Positions 1 through 13,350 of a DNA stretch of 64,000 bases are shown in pieces. The position numbers were made by a program, and so were the translations under genes. Below the pieces are notes generated by a model that was given only the letters and a program-made list of their open reading frames with translations, did no database searches and was not told the origin of the DNA. The number at the start of each line of letters is the position of its first letter. The first letter of the stretch is position 1. Origin of the DNA: Sambucus nigra (taxonomy: Eukaryota; Streptophyta; Magnoliopsida; Dipsacales; Adoxaceae); the NCBI GenBank assembly GCA_949130495.1, contig OX422223.1:81066751-81130750 (forward strand). The letters are read 5' to 3'.

Positions 1-1964
1 CAAGTTCCATAGAAGGTATTGAAGTATTTTCCCCTCGGGCCTTAGTTAAAAATATTTTCATTGTAATGTGGATAGCAGAGGCTATGACATGGCATGCTCG
101 AGCCGAGGTTAGTGGGAATATCATGTGTTATCCTATTGATTCACTCATATGAAAGATTTTAAATGCACAACACCCTGAATTTATAAAAGAACCAAGCAAT
201 TTCCATCATCTATTATCAACTGACGGGTTTAATTAGTTTGATAATTTAAGCATTAATCATAGTTATTGGTCAGTTTTCATGGCCCCTTTAAGTCTTCCTC
301 CAACACTGTGCATGAGAAAAGAGTTCACATTATTTTCGTTGTTGATAACCGGGCCAAAGGCTCCTAGTAACAATATTGATGTTTTATTAGCCCCGTTAAT
401 CTAAGAACTTAAAGAGTTTTGAGATGAAGGTGTGAGGGAATTTGATGCTCGCAATAGTGAAGAGTTAACACTTAAAATAAGGGTTATGTGGGTGATACAC
501 GACTTTCCTACTTAAGGGGAATTATCCAGTTGCAATGTTCATGGTTAGTATGGATGTTCCATATGCGCAGAGGAAACTAAATCCACTTGTCTACATCATA
601 GTGGGAAGATGAGTTATGCTAGTCATCATAGATTTCTTCCAAACAATCACCCCATTAGGAATGACAAGTCTAACTTTTTACCTATCGGTTAAGAGTGTAG
701 GGTGGTACTTGCTTGGCTTTTCAGTTATCAAATCGAGGAGAAGGCGATGGTTGTGACTTCAAGGAATAAATTTGGAGGCAAACACCCTCAGTGTGTGGCC
801 AAAAGTGTAAATATTTGGAGGATCTTCAAGATCCTAGTAAAATGAAGGCATAGTCCAGAGAGTCAATCTTGGTTGACTTGTTGTATTAGAAACAACATCA
901 TGTAAGGCATGTAATTGATGTGATGCACACGGATAAGAATTTTGAGGAACATCTGGTAGGAACATGTCTGGGTGGACCTCATTCTAAAGATAGAGAGAGG
1001 GCACATCGTGAAATAAAATAGATGAAAATAAAAAAAAATGTTGTTAAAAATTGATCCTACAACTGGACGAAATTCAATTTTTGCGGGTTCTTATATTTGA
1101 GATAAAGATCCTTCTAGATACGTTGTTCAACAAGAAGATTCCGAATGGTTATTTCAGTAATTTACGAGGGGTAGTAATCTACCAAATAATTAATCCCTTT
1201 TGTTGTTTAAGCATTATTTTTTTGAGAAAAAAGATCTCCGCATGGTAATTATGTAGATTAATTTGTACTTCACCTTACTATGTACAATACTGGTAAATAA
1301 GATGCACATTATGACTATGAAAGACACTTTATCTGAGGCGATATTTATCTTGGAGAAGTATTTTCCTCCATCATTCTTTGACATCAACATCCTCCTGCTT
1401 GTGCAGTTATGAGATGAGTCCTTGGTGTGTGGACCCTTCAAGTATCACTGGATGTACTCTTTTGAGTGATTGATGAAAACCTTAAAAGACCATGTTAATA
1501 ATACATGGTATATTAAAGGGTTAATTACGAAAGAATATATATAATAGAAAAATCATCGTTTTATGGCCGAGAAACATATTTCGAGAGAATATATAATAAC
1601 AAAATCATCGTGGAGGACGAGTGATCGAGGAACGTGATGACTTTGAGGATAAATTGCATTCAAAAGCCCAAAAGAGGTGAGACTCGCCAATTTACAATAC
1701 GAGCAAGCAACTCGTTATGTCTTTGAATCCTAAGATGAAATTGAAGATTAAAACGATTAAGTAACTACATAGATAATTTATTTTCATTTTATTACTTGTA
1801 TTATATGTATTACCATCTAAAATCTACAATTTCATGAACACGTTTAGGAAGTATGAGCGCAAAATAGCCAAAAATCATAAGAGAAGTGATTTTTAGGCAT
1901 GGGTATCAAAAGAGGAAATTCTAGCCTCTTTTGTTGAGGGTATTTATAAATCTTTCATAAAACA
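1..1964 (+). pseudogene. CACTA (En/Spm-like) transposase remnant, left part
   Basis: Conceptual translation in shifting plus-strand frames gives the order of blocks seen in plant CACTA TNP2-type transposases: MTWHARAE near 90-115, a PGPKAPSNNIDV-like block near 350-390, VMWVIHDFPT near 485-512, then CNVHG followed by YGCSICAEETKS near 534-587 and HHRFLPNNHPIRND near 625-665. Further on, a DUF4218-like stretch (EKYFPPSFFDIN, 1354-1389) is followed by YHWMYSFE and LKDHVNN. Stops and frameshifts are frequent, so no protein can be made. The remnant runs in from outside the window and is cut at 1964 by a Gypsy insertion; matching downstream sequence resumes at 12175. The family call rests on recognised motif order, not on terminal repeats, which I did not find. 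Confidence 0.8.
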
Positions 1965-4900
1965 TGTAATACCCCGTATTTTTATGGCTTTTAAAATTTG
2001 GGGATTTATTAAATTTAATTGAAAATTAATTCAATATTAACCCAAAAAATTACTTTAAACATTTACTAGCGTGATGAGAGTTAGTAATTATTGGGAATTT
2101 GATGAATATTACTAGATGAGTAAAGTAATAAATAAGATTGATTTTATTAAAATTGTCACGAGTGAATAAACTGGCAATTATGAAAATTTAAGTCGGGGCG
2201 CGCCTGTGTTGTGTCGGGACTAAATTATTATTGTAAAAGTGAATAAATTATAAGTCATCTGTATGGTGGTTTCGAGTGCGCCAACATGTTCGAAAGGGTC
2301 GAGATAGTCAGAAAAGTGTACCGGGGGGTTTTGTTTGGGTGTCGGGGCATTTTTAGGCCTAATTGGCATCCAAGGAGGATATTATAGTCATTTTGTATTT
2401 TTGGGTAATTAAACCCACGAATTTTCCTAAATTATATCAATTATTAGAGGTTAGCTTTAGGGTTAACAATCACAGAACCATAAGAACAGCCATTAGAGAA
2501 GAAGGTGGGAAGCTTTCCAAGAAATCCAAGGCCAAGAACCCATCCGATTGCACCACCACCACTGCCAAAACATAGATCGTAAAACGAGGAATGCAGTCAT
2601 ATTCACATTATCATCAAATCAGACATTAGAATCCCAGGCAAGTATCTGTCTTACTTTCTTTTAGTTAATGTCTCACCCATGTTAGAATAGTATTGTTAAA
2701 CACATGTTTCATGGAAGAATTTAATGATTTAGAGAATTAAATCACATGTTTTAGAGGAAATAGATATATTCTGGAAATCTCAATCATATGTAGAGGATTA
2801 CCCATGAAATTGTATGGGTTTAGAAGCAAGAAATCTGAAAAAGAATTAGAAGAATGGAAGTTTTGTGAAAAATTAGGGTTCTTGATAATTATGATGTTTT
2901 ACCCCATTAATTCAATACCTTTGATGAATTTGTACATGTTTCACGTAGAAAATCATGTTTATAGGTATATGTGACCAGTAGTAATATTGTTTGGGGATCG
3001 TTAATGGAGTTTTGGTGGAGGTTGGAGAAGAAAGCCCGTAGTTAACAACGGTAAAATTCAGCATAACTGCTTGATCGATCGATCGACCCAAGAGTATCGA
3101 TCGATCGACGATCGATCGATCAACCCAAGAGTATCGATCGATCGACGATCGATCGATCGACCCCTTTCCTCGATCGATCGACCCCTCCTGAAAAATTGCA
3201 TATTTTTCCCCTTTTTGTTTCATCCGTGTAAAATATGTTGGAACACTTGAATATCATTTAAATAGTATAACGGGTCATGAGGAGGACCAGTAGGGTCTAA
3301 GTAGACTCCGTTAAGTGAAATTTAATATGGGATGAAATTTTGGGTTAACGGGGGATTTAGTCACATGTTGAAAATTAGGCGTACGTTTACTAAAGGATTT
3401 AGAGACTCGTGAAAGACTTAGACCAGAAGGTTAGAGAGGGTGTACCTACTGAAATTATATTTTAGTAAGAAGGAGTACTTCGAGAGAAGAGAAGTAAGTA
3501 TGAAATAAATTATAAGTGTGAATAAAAGAAATGAATCCGTAATGCGAGATAATTGAGTAAAATTGTCCTAAGAACAGATAATAATAATTATGGGTCGTGG
3601 GCGAACCTAATTTTGGAAAATGTGAATATCTATATATATGACCATGTGACTGTGTACATATATTAAGTATTATATTTATGAATAATCATACCCGTGCTAC
3701 TTGCTACACGGAGGTTGCCGCGCCCGGACAGTCTTATCTCGAGGGGACCTTTATGGGGGATATTGACTTGTACCCTAGAACATAGGATTCCTTGGTACAA
3801 GCTATCTGAGAATGATAGTCAGACAGTCCTAAGAGACGTGAGGGGTATGTGCTGACCTTTTAGTGACTTGGAACTATGCTTCGCCTCCATTTTGTGTGTA
3901 TTGTGTTAATACAGTTCGAGAGTGATTCCGAACTAGTATTTCCCTTCGTACGAGTGATACGGGGACTTGATAACAGAGTATGCCAGCACCATAGATTTTA
4001 TGTGGAGTGCCATTAGTATATATATTATATGAGTGACTAAAATATATATACTTATATATGGAAACTTTCTACTGTGGGTATAAGTAGTTAAGTTATGAAT
4101 AAATGCTCCAGCCTTATATAAGTGTTCGGGAACTTTGTAACGGTACTGAGTTGTTCTAAGTAACGTAAGAAATCAGGAAGAAGTTGATTTTCTAAAACTA
4201 AATATCATAGCCTTAGTACTTCTCAGGATAAAACTTTATGGAAAATAATTTAGATAGACTAATGAGTTTAGTAGTATGGTAGGCGTGCACACTGGATGAG
4301 AGGTGAGAATTCTCAAGAGAGTGTCACATACTAACATGGTTGTCACATTAGCCTGTAAGCATTTTAAATACTTACTAAACTATTTTTAAACTATTTTACA
4401 CTCGGGCTCTGACCCGTCTTCTGTTATTTCTCTCTTCTATATATATGTATGTATTACAGGTGCCCAGCCACAGGGGTATCAGGCATAGGATCTTTGGATT
4501 CGATGTGCTGCAGCTATGTGGGAGTTGTAGGCCCTTACTTTAGACGACCTCTTCATTGATTCAATTCCTATTTTAGTTCTTCATAGTTAGGGCATGTGTT
4601 GCCCGATTTCCTATTCCATTTGGATTTTTTAGAGATTTATGTTTATTTATATTTCTAGTATTCAGTGCTCTTTAGGAGTTAACTCTTGTCAGGATGATTT
4701 CATTTATGGTTCTTAAACTTAGTTTGGTTTATCTAGATGGTTTAATTCTTGTGTACTAATTTCCATCCTCAGTATTTATGTGATTCTTAAACTGTTGTTT
4801 ATTAAAAAGGTTTTCATTGGAATTTAATAAAATGAAAATAAGACTTTAAATTGTTTTGACACTTAGCTTAATTATTTAGGGTGTTTAAATTGAAAATAAT

Positions 4901-5000
4901 TATTTTGCGACAGTGATGCTAAGAATGAACCAACCGTTCACCTTAATTTTAATTTGATAAAGGACTGATCACCCCGGATTTAATCAGGAGGGGTGTCACA
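1965..5000 (+). repeat. Gypsy-1 5' LTR (3036 bp)
   Basis: Begins TGTAATACCCCGTATT and ends GGGGTGTCACA directly before the primer-binding site. It aligns end to end with 9188-12174. By eye about 9 differences occur in the first 150 bp, so the insertion is clearly older than Gypsy-2. It is ~50 bp longer than its partner, mainly because of an expanded GATCGATC array at 3073-3184. Confidence 0.92.
3073..3184. repeat. GATCGATCGA palindromic array in Gypsy-1 5' LTR
   Basis: Runs of (GATC)n alternate with short spacers such as CCCAAGAGTAT. Every GATC/TCGA unit is self-complementary and each carries a CpG. It starts 1108 bp into the LTR. The 3' LTR has a shorter version (10302-10360), so the array has expanded or contracted since insertion. 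Confidence 0.9.
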
Positions 5001-5002
5001 GG

Positions 5003-5014
5003 TGGTATCAGAGC
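5003..5014 (+). other. Primer-binding site of Gypsy-1
   Basis: TGGTATCAGAGC, complementary to the 3' end of initiator tRNA-Met, lies 2 bp after the 5' LTR. It is the usual minus-strand primer site of plant LTR elements and fixes plus-strand orientation. Confidence 0.92.
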
Positions 5015-8000
5015 ATCGGGTTCTAGTGTCCTTTAGGACCTGTGCGGCTTATTATGCTTCTAATGTAGTTTTCTTTGATATAGAGACCTATGTTTAGGAT
5101 TGTTGATATCTTTGGTGTGATTTCGTTCTCCTATTATCACGTATATATTAGTGAATCTTATTTGCGTTCGGACGTGTTCGAACAATGAAGTATGGCAGAT
5201 GAGGGCCATTGGGCGGGTGGCGGGAGGCAGGGCTTAGTGAGGTTGTGAAGTATATTCGAGGATGATGACCGTAGTCGAGGTCACCCCTATTATGGCACAA
5301 GAGGCTAGGACTGTAAATACGACTAGGGCGCAGCTTACGAATTCCAAGTGCTGATATAGTCGAAGGTGAGGCCGAATCAGACTCACCCAACATGGTATGA
5401 ATGGGAAAGAGTCGAACAAAGCTTGTAGGAGAACCGTCGGTGGAAAATCTAGAAATACGGGGATTGTGTGTGTCAGCTAAAGGAGGTAAAATACCCAAAG
5501 GCTTGGACATATGACGGAGTGTGGCTAACTGAAAGTGAAAAATTTAGGGCAAAATTTTTCTTGGCTCGTCAGAACGAAGTTATAATGGTGGGAGTCAGCC
5601 ACCATTTTTAGAAGTGGAATGCTATGTCTATAGAAGGATCTTAGCTACAGTTTGATCGCAGGTTCCTTCATCAGATATTCAGGATAAGATGAGAATGTTG
5701 TTCTGAACTCATCACCGAAGGGCCAGACAGAGGTCCATGTGTGGAAATGAATTTAATTATTTAGCAAGTCCCATACCGGAAGAAGTAGATACAAATAGAG
5801 AAGATGATCTTAAGAGGGAAATCGAATCGTAAGAAAAGTTATCAACACTTAAAGAGAATTCTACTGGACAGTTGATCCATATGGTGGCATGGTCACACAT
5901 TGTTCATAGAGATGTTAACGCCTTTGTTTGGGAGGCTAAAAGAATCAAAGAATTTAGTCAGAGAATAAGACTGGACGAAACGGTGTTAGTAAAACACCAC
6001 ATGGGGGAGACCCATCAGGGGACCCATTTAAATGATTCGGATAGTTGAATTGTTACCAAACGATGGTGAATTTAGTAAGGGATATTAAATCCAGTAGCAT
6101 GTTCCTTTAGGCCAACAAAGCTAAGGGAACAATGGGGGTAGCCATCAGGAATCGGGCCTACCAAAGCCTGAGAGAAGAACAACCCTAAGGTGATTGGCAA
6201 GGATTCTGCAAAGAAGTATTTTGTGGAGAGTGAAACCACATGCATTAATTTTTCTCGAAGCGGGTAAAGGGGACAAGAACATGGTGCTTAGTGAAGGGCA
6301 ACGATTAAAGTAGTTTTTATTTTTGTTCGGACAGGCGTGTTACGTCCGGAGACCATTTGAGCAGCCAAGGTGATTGGCAAGGTAGAAGTATGAGTTTTAT
6401 CCTCGAAGGATGAGGCGTGTTTTATGTGACACGAGCGAGTCACTACATTTTATTTATTGCTAGATTCGCAAGTGAGGCGAGTTTAGTGCGTATATCTATA
6501 ACGTTATTATTGTGTGAATATTTTCCCTAGTGTAGTGGGATTATCTTTAGTGTTATCCGCGGAGGATGAATGGGTGTATTAATAGTGTTATATACTTTAT
6601 TGAGATTACTCATCTTAGTGATGCATTATACGGGTATGATATTATCCGTATTATGGTTTTGTAAGAATGGTTAAGACGATAGTGGGAAGTGATTGCAAGG
6701 CTATCGGAGTTGCTGCCCTAGTGCAACATGTTTTGTTCTGGTAAGACCTCATCTACGAGAGGGTTGGCTTGCACTCATATTATATATTATAGAGACTTTG
6801 AAGGGTATAGTGGTACCGAAATGTTTAATCCCGGGGTGTTTAGGGACTTTATTGTTATGATTCAGTGTGTATTGGATTTACCGTTGAGCAGAAAGATTTA
6901 ACTCATTATTATGTTTAACGCTCAGGACTTAGTGATAGGAGGAGAGCATTGTTATATTTATCATTTAGAAATGTGGAAGTTAAGACTTATATTCATATGT
7001 TAGGGAATTGGATTTTGAGTGTCCCAATTGTATATGTACGAGGTTTATGGAATGTGATTACCACCAATACTAAGCGATAGTGCAATTATTGAAAAGTTCT
7101 TTATTTTAGTACAATTGCGGGAGGAGATGTAGATTTTCTAGCAAGAGACGGAATAGAGGGGTACAGGTTATGAACAGAGGACCCAACGGATTTCGATAAG
7201 CAACTATTCTAGGTACTAGTGTATCGGGGGGTTACTTATTTGGATTTCGCTTTACGAGACATCCCACGCATGAAAATTAGCGTCTGGTTGGAAGTAGGGA
7301 GATGTTGGTCATTAGTCCATGAGTCCGGTACCTCGGTCATCATAGAAGCTGATAATTATGACTGTAAGTCAGAGTTAAGTGATGATTTAAGGCCAATGGA
7401 GCCGATTTTGTGATAAGGAAACATTGAAAGTTTTATTTTATCACAACGAGTTGAAGGGTGGGACGATGATAAGGAGGACTTAAAAAAATGATTTCTAGGG
7501 TGATTGAGAGTACCCCAGTGTTGTAACCACATTGTAAGCACAAGGGAAATAAAGAATTGGGTGTTATGTGTGAAGAAAATGTGATGCTTACAATAGTATG
7601 CCCGATTTATAGGCTGTGTGGGCATCCTGGTTAGCTGTTGCTTGAATTATCCGAGTTAAAGGGACGTGGGAATAGACGCGTGGAATATATATTTGTGAGA
7701 GTAACATAACGAAGTGGAATGGGTAGAGTGGATTAAGCGCGGTTTGAAGGACGATAATCCATATATACGTGTGCGATCAGAGTAGCACACAAGAATTTAG
7801 TTGGAAGGCTATGGGAAGCCATTTAGGGGTATTCCTTGAGAAGGGTAAAATTTAACTATCATGGAAAACACTTGTAGTGGAGTTTTACCTAGTCAAGTGT
7901 TGAGAGAGACTTGAGCGTAGGTTGAGTGATGATGGTATTAAGGTATAAAAGTTCAGCAGTGCACATCGTGGAGAAAAGTGCACAGGTCGGAACTTTCGGT

Positions 8001-9187
8001 ATACGCTAAGGAAATTAGAGGAGTATTAAGTGTCACTTAATGTGAGACATTACAAGTAGAAGTCGATGTTGAGCGGGACATAACGATTAGTCTCTACGGG
8101 CACCACTCATAGATAAAATCGGTTGGAACAAGAGGATTGATCAGAGAATTTTATAGCAAGATGATGATTCCTATAATGTAAGTGGCCATTAAAGTTGGTA
8201 AAGTTTCTTTGATGGGTTGCCAACCTCAAGGTAAGATCAAGGGTTCCTTCGAACATGTGGAATAATTTGCCCAAGAAGTATGTGATTGACATCCCTTTGG
8301 GGTGACTTACAATATTATCTAGTGTGCCCCAGTCTTCCTTTGAAAAGAAGAATCACGTCGATACGTGACCCTACACGGTATTTTTCTAAATTAGAATGAG
8401 ATTTTTGGAATCCCACCTTCAATATGGAATTTCAGGAAGCAACGGGGATAACGTTTCATTTTGAGTAGGTTATATCACCCTTAGCCGGGGAGTAGGCGAA
8501 CGGTGAATAATGATTAGTGGAGCCACGTGAAAGAAATTTTGGATTCATGGTGATCATTTCCTTTCCACAGCGGATGTAGCTAGCAAGTGAAGTATAGTAT
8601 AGTAGAGTTTCGTGGAAGCACTCGCACCTGTTTATTGTGGACAAACTGCTTATTGAAGTTTTGAGTGGAAAGACCTTATCTTTTCTCCCTCTAGTTGTTT
8701 AGAGGCGAGCGGATAATCCTAAGTTTGGATTAGTCAAGTTAGATCCGATGACTAAAATGGAATAACCACATACAGTCTGAGGTAACCTTTTATCTGTCGT
8801 AAGAGTTATGTCGCCAAAAATTGAGATTCAAAGAACTTACAAGAGTGGTCATATATTCGTATGGTTTCTCTCAGAATGGGAGTTGTGTGCTTAGAAAAAA
8901 TACGAGTAGTTGACACGTAGTGAGGTATGGCCTCCTAATGATATTTAAATAATGGGAGTCCATGATGTATATGCTCGTCTTATGAGAATGTTGTCAGATT
9001 GGATCACAATGTGAAGTGCCGTTAATGAGAGTGTTAAATAATCTTACTGTGACGCGGGGGCTATTGTAATTGAATGCCTTAACCTAAGGTTAGTCCTGAG
9101 TACTGATATAATATCTAGATCTATTTTTACCAGGTATGCCTTATTTTTTTAATTTCGGGACGAAATTTTGTTATTAGGAGGGAAGTA
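5015..9187 (+). other. Gypsy-1 interior, no recognisable coding domain
   Basis: About 4.2 kb without a long open frame; I could not find DTGA, FIDD/YxDD, RNase H or DDE integrase blocks in any frame. Short open stretches such as 7219-7413 show no family motif. The last ~60 bp (TTTCGGGACGAAATTTTG, then AGGAGGGAAGTA just before the 3' LTR) match the 3' end of Gypsy-2's coding region and its polypurine tract. So the interior keeps cis-acting ends without pol. Confidence 0.7.
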
Positions 9188-12174
9188 TGTAATACCCCGT
9201 ATTTTTATGTCTTTTAAAATTTGGGGATTTATTAAATTTAATTGAGAATTAATTGAATATTAATCTGAAAAATTACTTTAAATATTTACTAGCGTGATGA
9301 GAGTTAGTAATTATTGAGAATTTGCTGAATATTACTAGATGAGTAAAGTAATATATAAGATTGATTTTATTAAAATTGTCCCGAGTGAATAAAATGACAA
9401 TTATGAAAATTTAAGTCGGGACACGCCTAAGTCGTGTAGGGACTAAATTATTATTGTAAAAGTGAATAAATTATAAGTCACCCGTATGGTCGTTTTGAGT
9501 GGGCCAACGTGTTTAGAAGGGTCGAGATAGTCAGAAAAGTGTACCCGGGGGTTTAGTTTGGGTCTCGGAGCGTTTTTAGGCCTAATTAGCATCCCGGAAG
9601 GGTATTATAGTCATTTTGTATTTTTGGGTAATTAAACCCACAAATTTCCCTAAATTATATCAGTTATTAGAGGTTAGCTTTAGTGTTAACAATCATAGAA
9701 ACATAAGAACGGCCATTAGAGAAGAAGGTATGAAGATTTTCAAGAAATCCAAGGCCAAGAACCCATCAGATTGCACCACCACTGCCAAAACATAGATCGT
9801 AAGATGAGGAACACAACCATATCCTCCTCATCATCAAATTAGAAATTAGAATCCCAGGCAAGTATCTATCTTGCTTTTCTTTTACTTAATGTCTCACCCA
9901 TGTTAGAATAGGATTGTTAAACGCATGTTTCATGGAAGAATTTAATGATTTAGAAAATTAAATCACATGTTTTAGAGGAAATAGATATATTCTGGAAATA
10001 TCAATCATTTGTAGAGGATTACCCATGAAATTGTATGGGTTTAGAAGCAAAAAATCTGGAAAAGAATTAGAAGAATGAAAGGTTTATGAAAAATTAGGGT
10101 TCTTGATAATTATGATGTTTTACCCCATTAATTCAATACCTTTGATGAATTTGTACATGTTTCACGTAGGAAATCATGTATATAGGTATATGTGACCAGT
10201 AGTAATTTTGTTTGGGAGTTTAGGGATCGTTAATGGAGTTTTGGTGGAGGTTGGAGAAGAAAACCCGTAATTAACAATGGCAGAATTCAGAATAACTGAT
10301 TGATCGATCGATCGGCCCAAGAGTATCGATCGATCGACCTCTTTCCTCGATCGATCGACCCCTCCTGAAAAATTGCATATTTTCCCCCTTTTTGTTTAAT
10401 CCGTGCAAAATACGTAGGAATGCTTGAATATCATTTAAATAGTATAATGGGTCATGAGGAGGACCAGTAGGGTCTAAGTAGACTCTGTTGAGTGAAATTT
10501 AATATGGGATGAAATTTTGGGTTAACGCGAGTCTTAGTCACTCGTTGAAAATTAGGCGTACATTCACTAAAGGATTTAGAGACTCGTGAAAGAAGTAAAG
10601 CAGAAGGTTAGAGAGGGTGTACACACTGAAATTATATTTTAGTAAGAAGGAGTACTTCGAGAGATGAGAAGTAAGTATGAAATAAATTATAAGTGAGAAT
10701 AAAAGAGATGAATCCGTTATGCGAGATAATTGAGTAAAATTGTGCTAAGAATGGATAATAATAATTATGGGTCGTGGGCGAACCTAATTTGGAAAATGTG
10801 AATATCTATATATATGACCGTGTGACCGTGTACATATATTAAGTATTACATTTGTGAATAATCATACCCGCGCTACTTGCTATCACGGAGGTTGCCGCAC
10901 CGGGATGGTTTTATCTCGATGGGACCTTTATGGGGGATATTAACTTGTACCCTAGAACATAGGATTCCTTGGTACAGGCTATCTGAGAATAATAGTCAGA
11001 CGGTCCTAAGAGACGTGAGGGGTGTGTACTGACCTCTTAGTTACTTGGAACTATGCTTCGCCTCCATTTTGTGTGTATTGTGTTAATACAGTTCGAGAGT
11101 GATTCCGAACTAGTATGTTCCTTAGTACGAGTGATACGGGGACTTGATAGCAGAGTATGCCAGCACCACAGATTTTATGTGGGGTGTCGATAGTATATAT
11201 ATTATATGAGTGACTAAAATATATATACTTATATATGGAAACTTTCTACTGTGCGTATAAGTAGTTAAGTAATGAATAAATGCTCCAGCCTTATATAAGT
11301 GTTCGGGAACTTTGTAACGGTACTGAGTTGTTTTAAGTAACATAAGAAATCTGGAAGAAGTTGATTTTCTAAAACTAAATATCATAGCCTTTGTACTTCT
11401 AGGGATAAAACTTTATGGAAAATAAGTTAGATAGACTCATGAGTTTAGTAGTACGGTGGGCGTGCACACTAGATGAGAGTGAGAATTCTTGAGAGAGTGT
11501 CTCATACTAACAAGGTTGTCACATTAGCCTATAAGCATTTTAAATGCGTGCTAAACTATTTAAAAACTATTTTACACTCGGGCTCTGACCCGTCTTCTGT
11601 TATTTCTCTCTTGTATATATATTTATTTATTACAGGTGGCCAGCCACAGGGGCGTCAGGCATAGGATCTTTGGATTTGACGTGCTGCAACTATGTGGGAG
11701 TTGCGGGCGCTTGCTTTAGACGACCTCTTCATTGATTCAGTTCCTATTTTATTTTTTATAGTTAGGGCATGTGTCGCCCGATTTACTATTCCATTTGGAT
11801 TTGTCAGAGATTTATGTTTATTTATATTTCTCGTATTCAGTTCTCTTTAGGAGTTAACTCTTGTCAGGATGATTTCATTTATGGTTCTTATACTTGGTTT
11901 GGTTTATCTAGATGGTTTAATTCTTGTGTGTTAATTGTCATCCTTAGTATTTATGTGATTCTTAAATTGTTGTTTATTAAAAAGGTTTTCATTGGAATTT
12001 AATAAAATGAACATAAGACTTTAAATTGTTTTGACACTTAGCTTAATTATTTAGGGTGTTTAAATTGGAAATAATTATTTTACGACAGTGATGTAAGAAT
12101 GAACCAACTGTTCACCTTGATTTTAATTTAATAAAGGACTGATCACCCGGTATTTAAATAGGCGGGGTGTCACA
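9188..12174 (+). repeat. Gypsy-1 3' LTR (2987 bp)
   Basis: Direct repeat of 1965-5000 with TG at 9188 and ...GTCACA ending at 12174. It contains the shorter GATCGATC array at 10302-10360. It follows the purine tract AGGAGGGAAGTA, as expected for the plus-strand priming site. Confidence 0.92.
10302..10360. repeat. GATCGATC palindromic array in Gypsy-1 3' LTR
   Basis: Same array as in the 5' LTR with fewer units; starts 1114 bp into the LTR. Confidence 0.88.
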
Positions 12175-12770
12175 AAATATTGCCGAATATAAATCCTTTA
12201 AAAAATGCAACTTTTAAAGAAAGGTGATGCATCTTCAAGGCTTTCACGCTTAAACAAAGGTCCTAGTTTCCATGCGAAGGTTATTAAAAAATTCCGCATC
12301 ACTGATTTTGATTTCGTATCATACCCATGCGAGGAAAAACTATTGAACATAAAATAGTAGAATATTAATTTTTGCCTTGACTTCTTGTGGAGCTAACAAA
12401 AGCGATAAAAATCCAAAGGACATGGTGTTGACCTGTTAAAGGATTGTCTAATAAATCCTAAAATTAAATTACCTATACTTCAAATAAATTATTTTCTATT
12501 ATGATTGGGTGAATCTGGAGGACACTAATAATGGTTGTAAAGTTGATACTCCCTCAAAACTTATAAAGGTAGATTTATCTAAGCTGAAGAGTAAAGATCG
12601 CTGATCGACTAGCCTTTTATTTTTGCCTTTAAAAATGTCAAGAAGGTATTCTACTCTAAGTGCATAAACAATGATAATTGGTATGTTGCGTTATGAATGC
12701 ACCGAAGGGTTTGACTACTTAAGAAGACGCATTAAAGGCCCCTACAAAGTTCCAGTCTACTTTTGATGAC
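12175..12770 (+). pseudogene. CACTA transposase remnant, right part
   Basis: Continues the remnant cut at 1964. Plus-strand frames show DWVNLEDTNNG, VDLSKLKSKD and AFYF-type pieces near 12500-12720. These follow the C-terminal block of CACTA transposases (a 'DWvd...VDl.kl...D.F.lA.Q..QVfY' arrangement). It is interrupted by stops and frameshifts. From 12770 to 13020 I see AT-rich sequence with no recognisable domain. I found no CACTA terminus. Confidence 0.55.
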
Positions 12771-13020
12771 AATCCTAATTCGACAATTATTTTAGTTGAT
12801 TTAGACGAAGATTGAGTTTCAAAACATTATAATATTGTCATTTAGTTAACTCTTGTATGACAACCTTATTTGCATATGTATTTGAATAACCCAAATATTT
12901 ATTTATGTTTGTGTATCTTCTACTCATATATTTAGTTCTCTTACACTTGCTTCCCCATCGCTCACATTTGTTAAAATATCATTATGTAAATCTTCTTAAG
13001 TTTTGTATTCGACACTGATA

Positions 13021-13109
13021 ACAAACCACCAATATGAGGTAACCACATAAATGGTCACGAATTTTGTTGATGTTCAATATATGTGAGGTTGCCTCAATTG
13101 GTGGTTTGT
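13021..13109. repeat. Imperfect inverted repeat (hairpin)
   Basis: Left arm ACAAACCACCAAT + GAGGTAACCACATA-like (13021-13048) pairs with the right arm ending TTGGTGGTTTGT (13079-13109). The 13-bp outer match is perfect and the inner part imperfect, with a ~30-bp loop. It could be a small MITE or a subterminal repeat of the CACTA element. No target duplication was found. Confidence 0.7.
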
Positions 13110-13249
13110 GTAATATGATGTTCACCAAGACACAAGGCATCAAAGTCTCTTGCTAGTAAAACTAATTCCATTTTGTTATATTCTTCAATCACTAATCCTA
13201 CTTTGTTTCATGTTATTATTCCATTTTTAACTTATATCAAGAATCCCAC

Positions 13250-13254
<5 letters not shown>

Positions 13255-13322
<68 letters not shown>
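13255..13322. repeat. (TA)n microsatellite
   Basis: About 68 bp of uninterrupted TA directly before a Helitron-like 3' end. Confidence 0.97.
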
Positions 13323-13326
<4 letters not shown>

Positions 13327-13350
13327 GGTATGCCCGTGCCTAAAGGCACG
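13323..13350 (-). other. Helitron 1 3' terminus: hairpin plus CTAA|T
   Basis: Six-bp stem CGTGCC/GGCACG with a 4-nt loop, followed on the minus strand by GGGCATACC and CTAA|T. Insertion beside AT-rich host sequence (TA microsatellite) fits Helitron target preference (between A and T). Confidence 0.75.

Larger units (their letters stand above)
1965..12174 (+). mobile_element. Gypsy-1: LTR retrotransposon with coding-poor interior (LARD-like)
   Basis: Both ends are TGTAATACCCCGT...GGTGTCACA. Two ~3 kb direct repeats flank a 4187-bp interior that starts with a tRNA-Met-type primer-binding site and ends with a purine-rich tract. Flanking 5-mers are AAACA (1960-1964) and AAATA (12175-12179), a TSD with one mismatch. 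The element lies inside the CACTA remnant. LTR and 3'-end sequence resemble the Tekay-like Gypsy-2 at 27574-38399, so it is probably a related, older family. The interior has no recognisable protease, reverse transcriptase or integrase, although the LTRs still align well. It may have been non-autonomous when it inserted. Confidence 0.9.

Noticed and set aside
3073..3184. CRISPR-like array
   Set aside because: GATC repeats with uneven short spacers in a plant LTR; no unique spacers and no cas genes.
5148..5510. 120-codon minus frame in the Gypsy-1 interior
   Set aside because: No motif, opposite to element orientation, and isolated.
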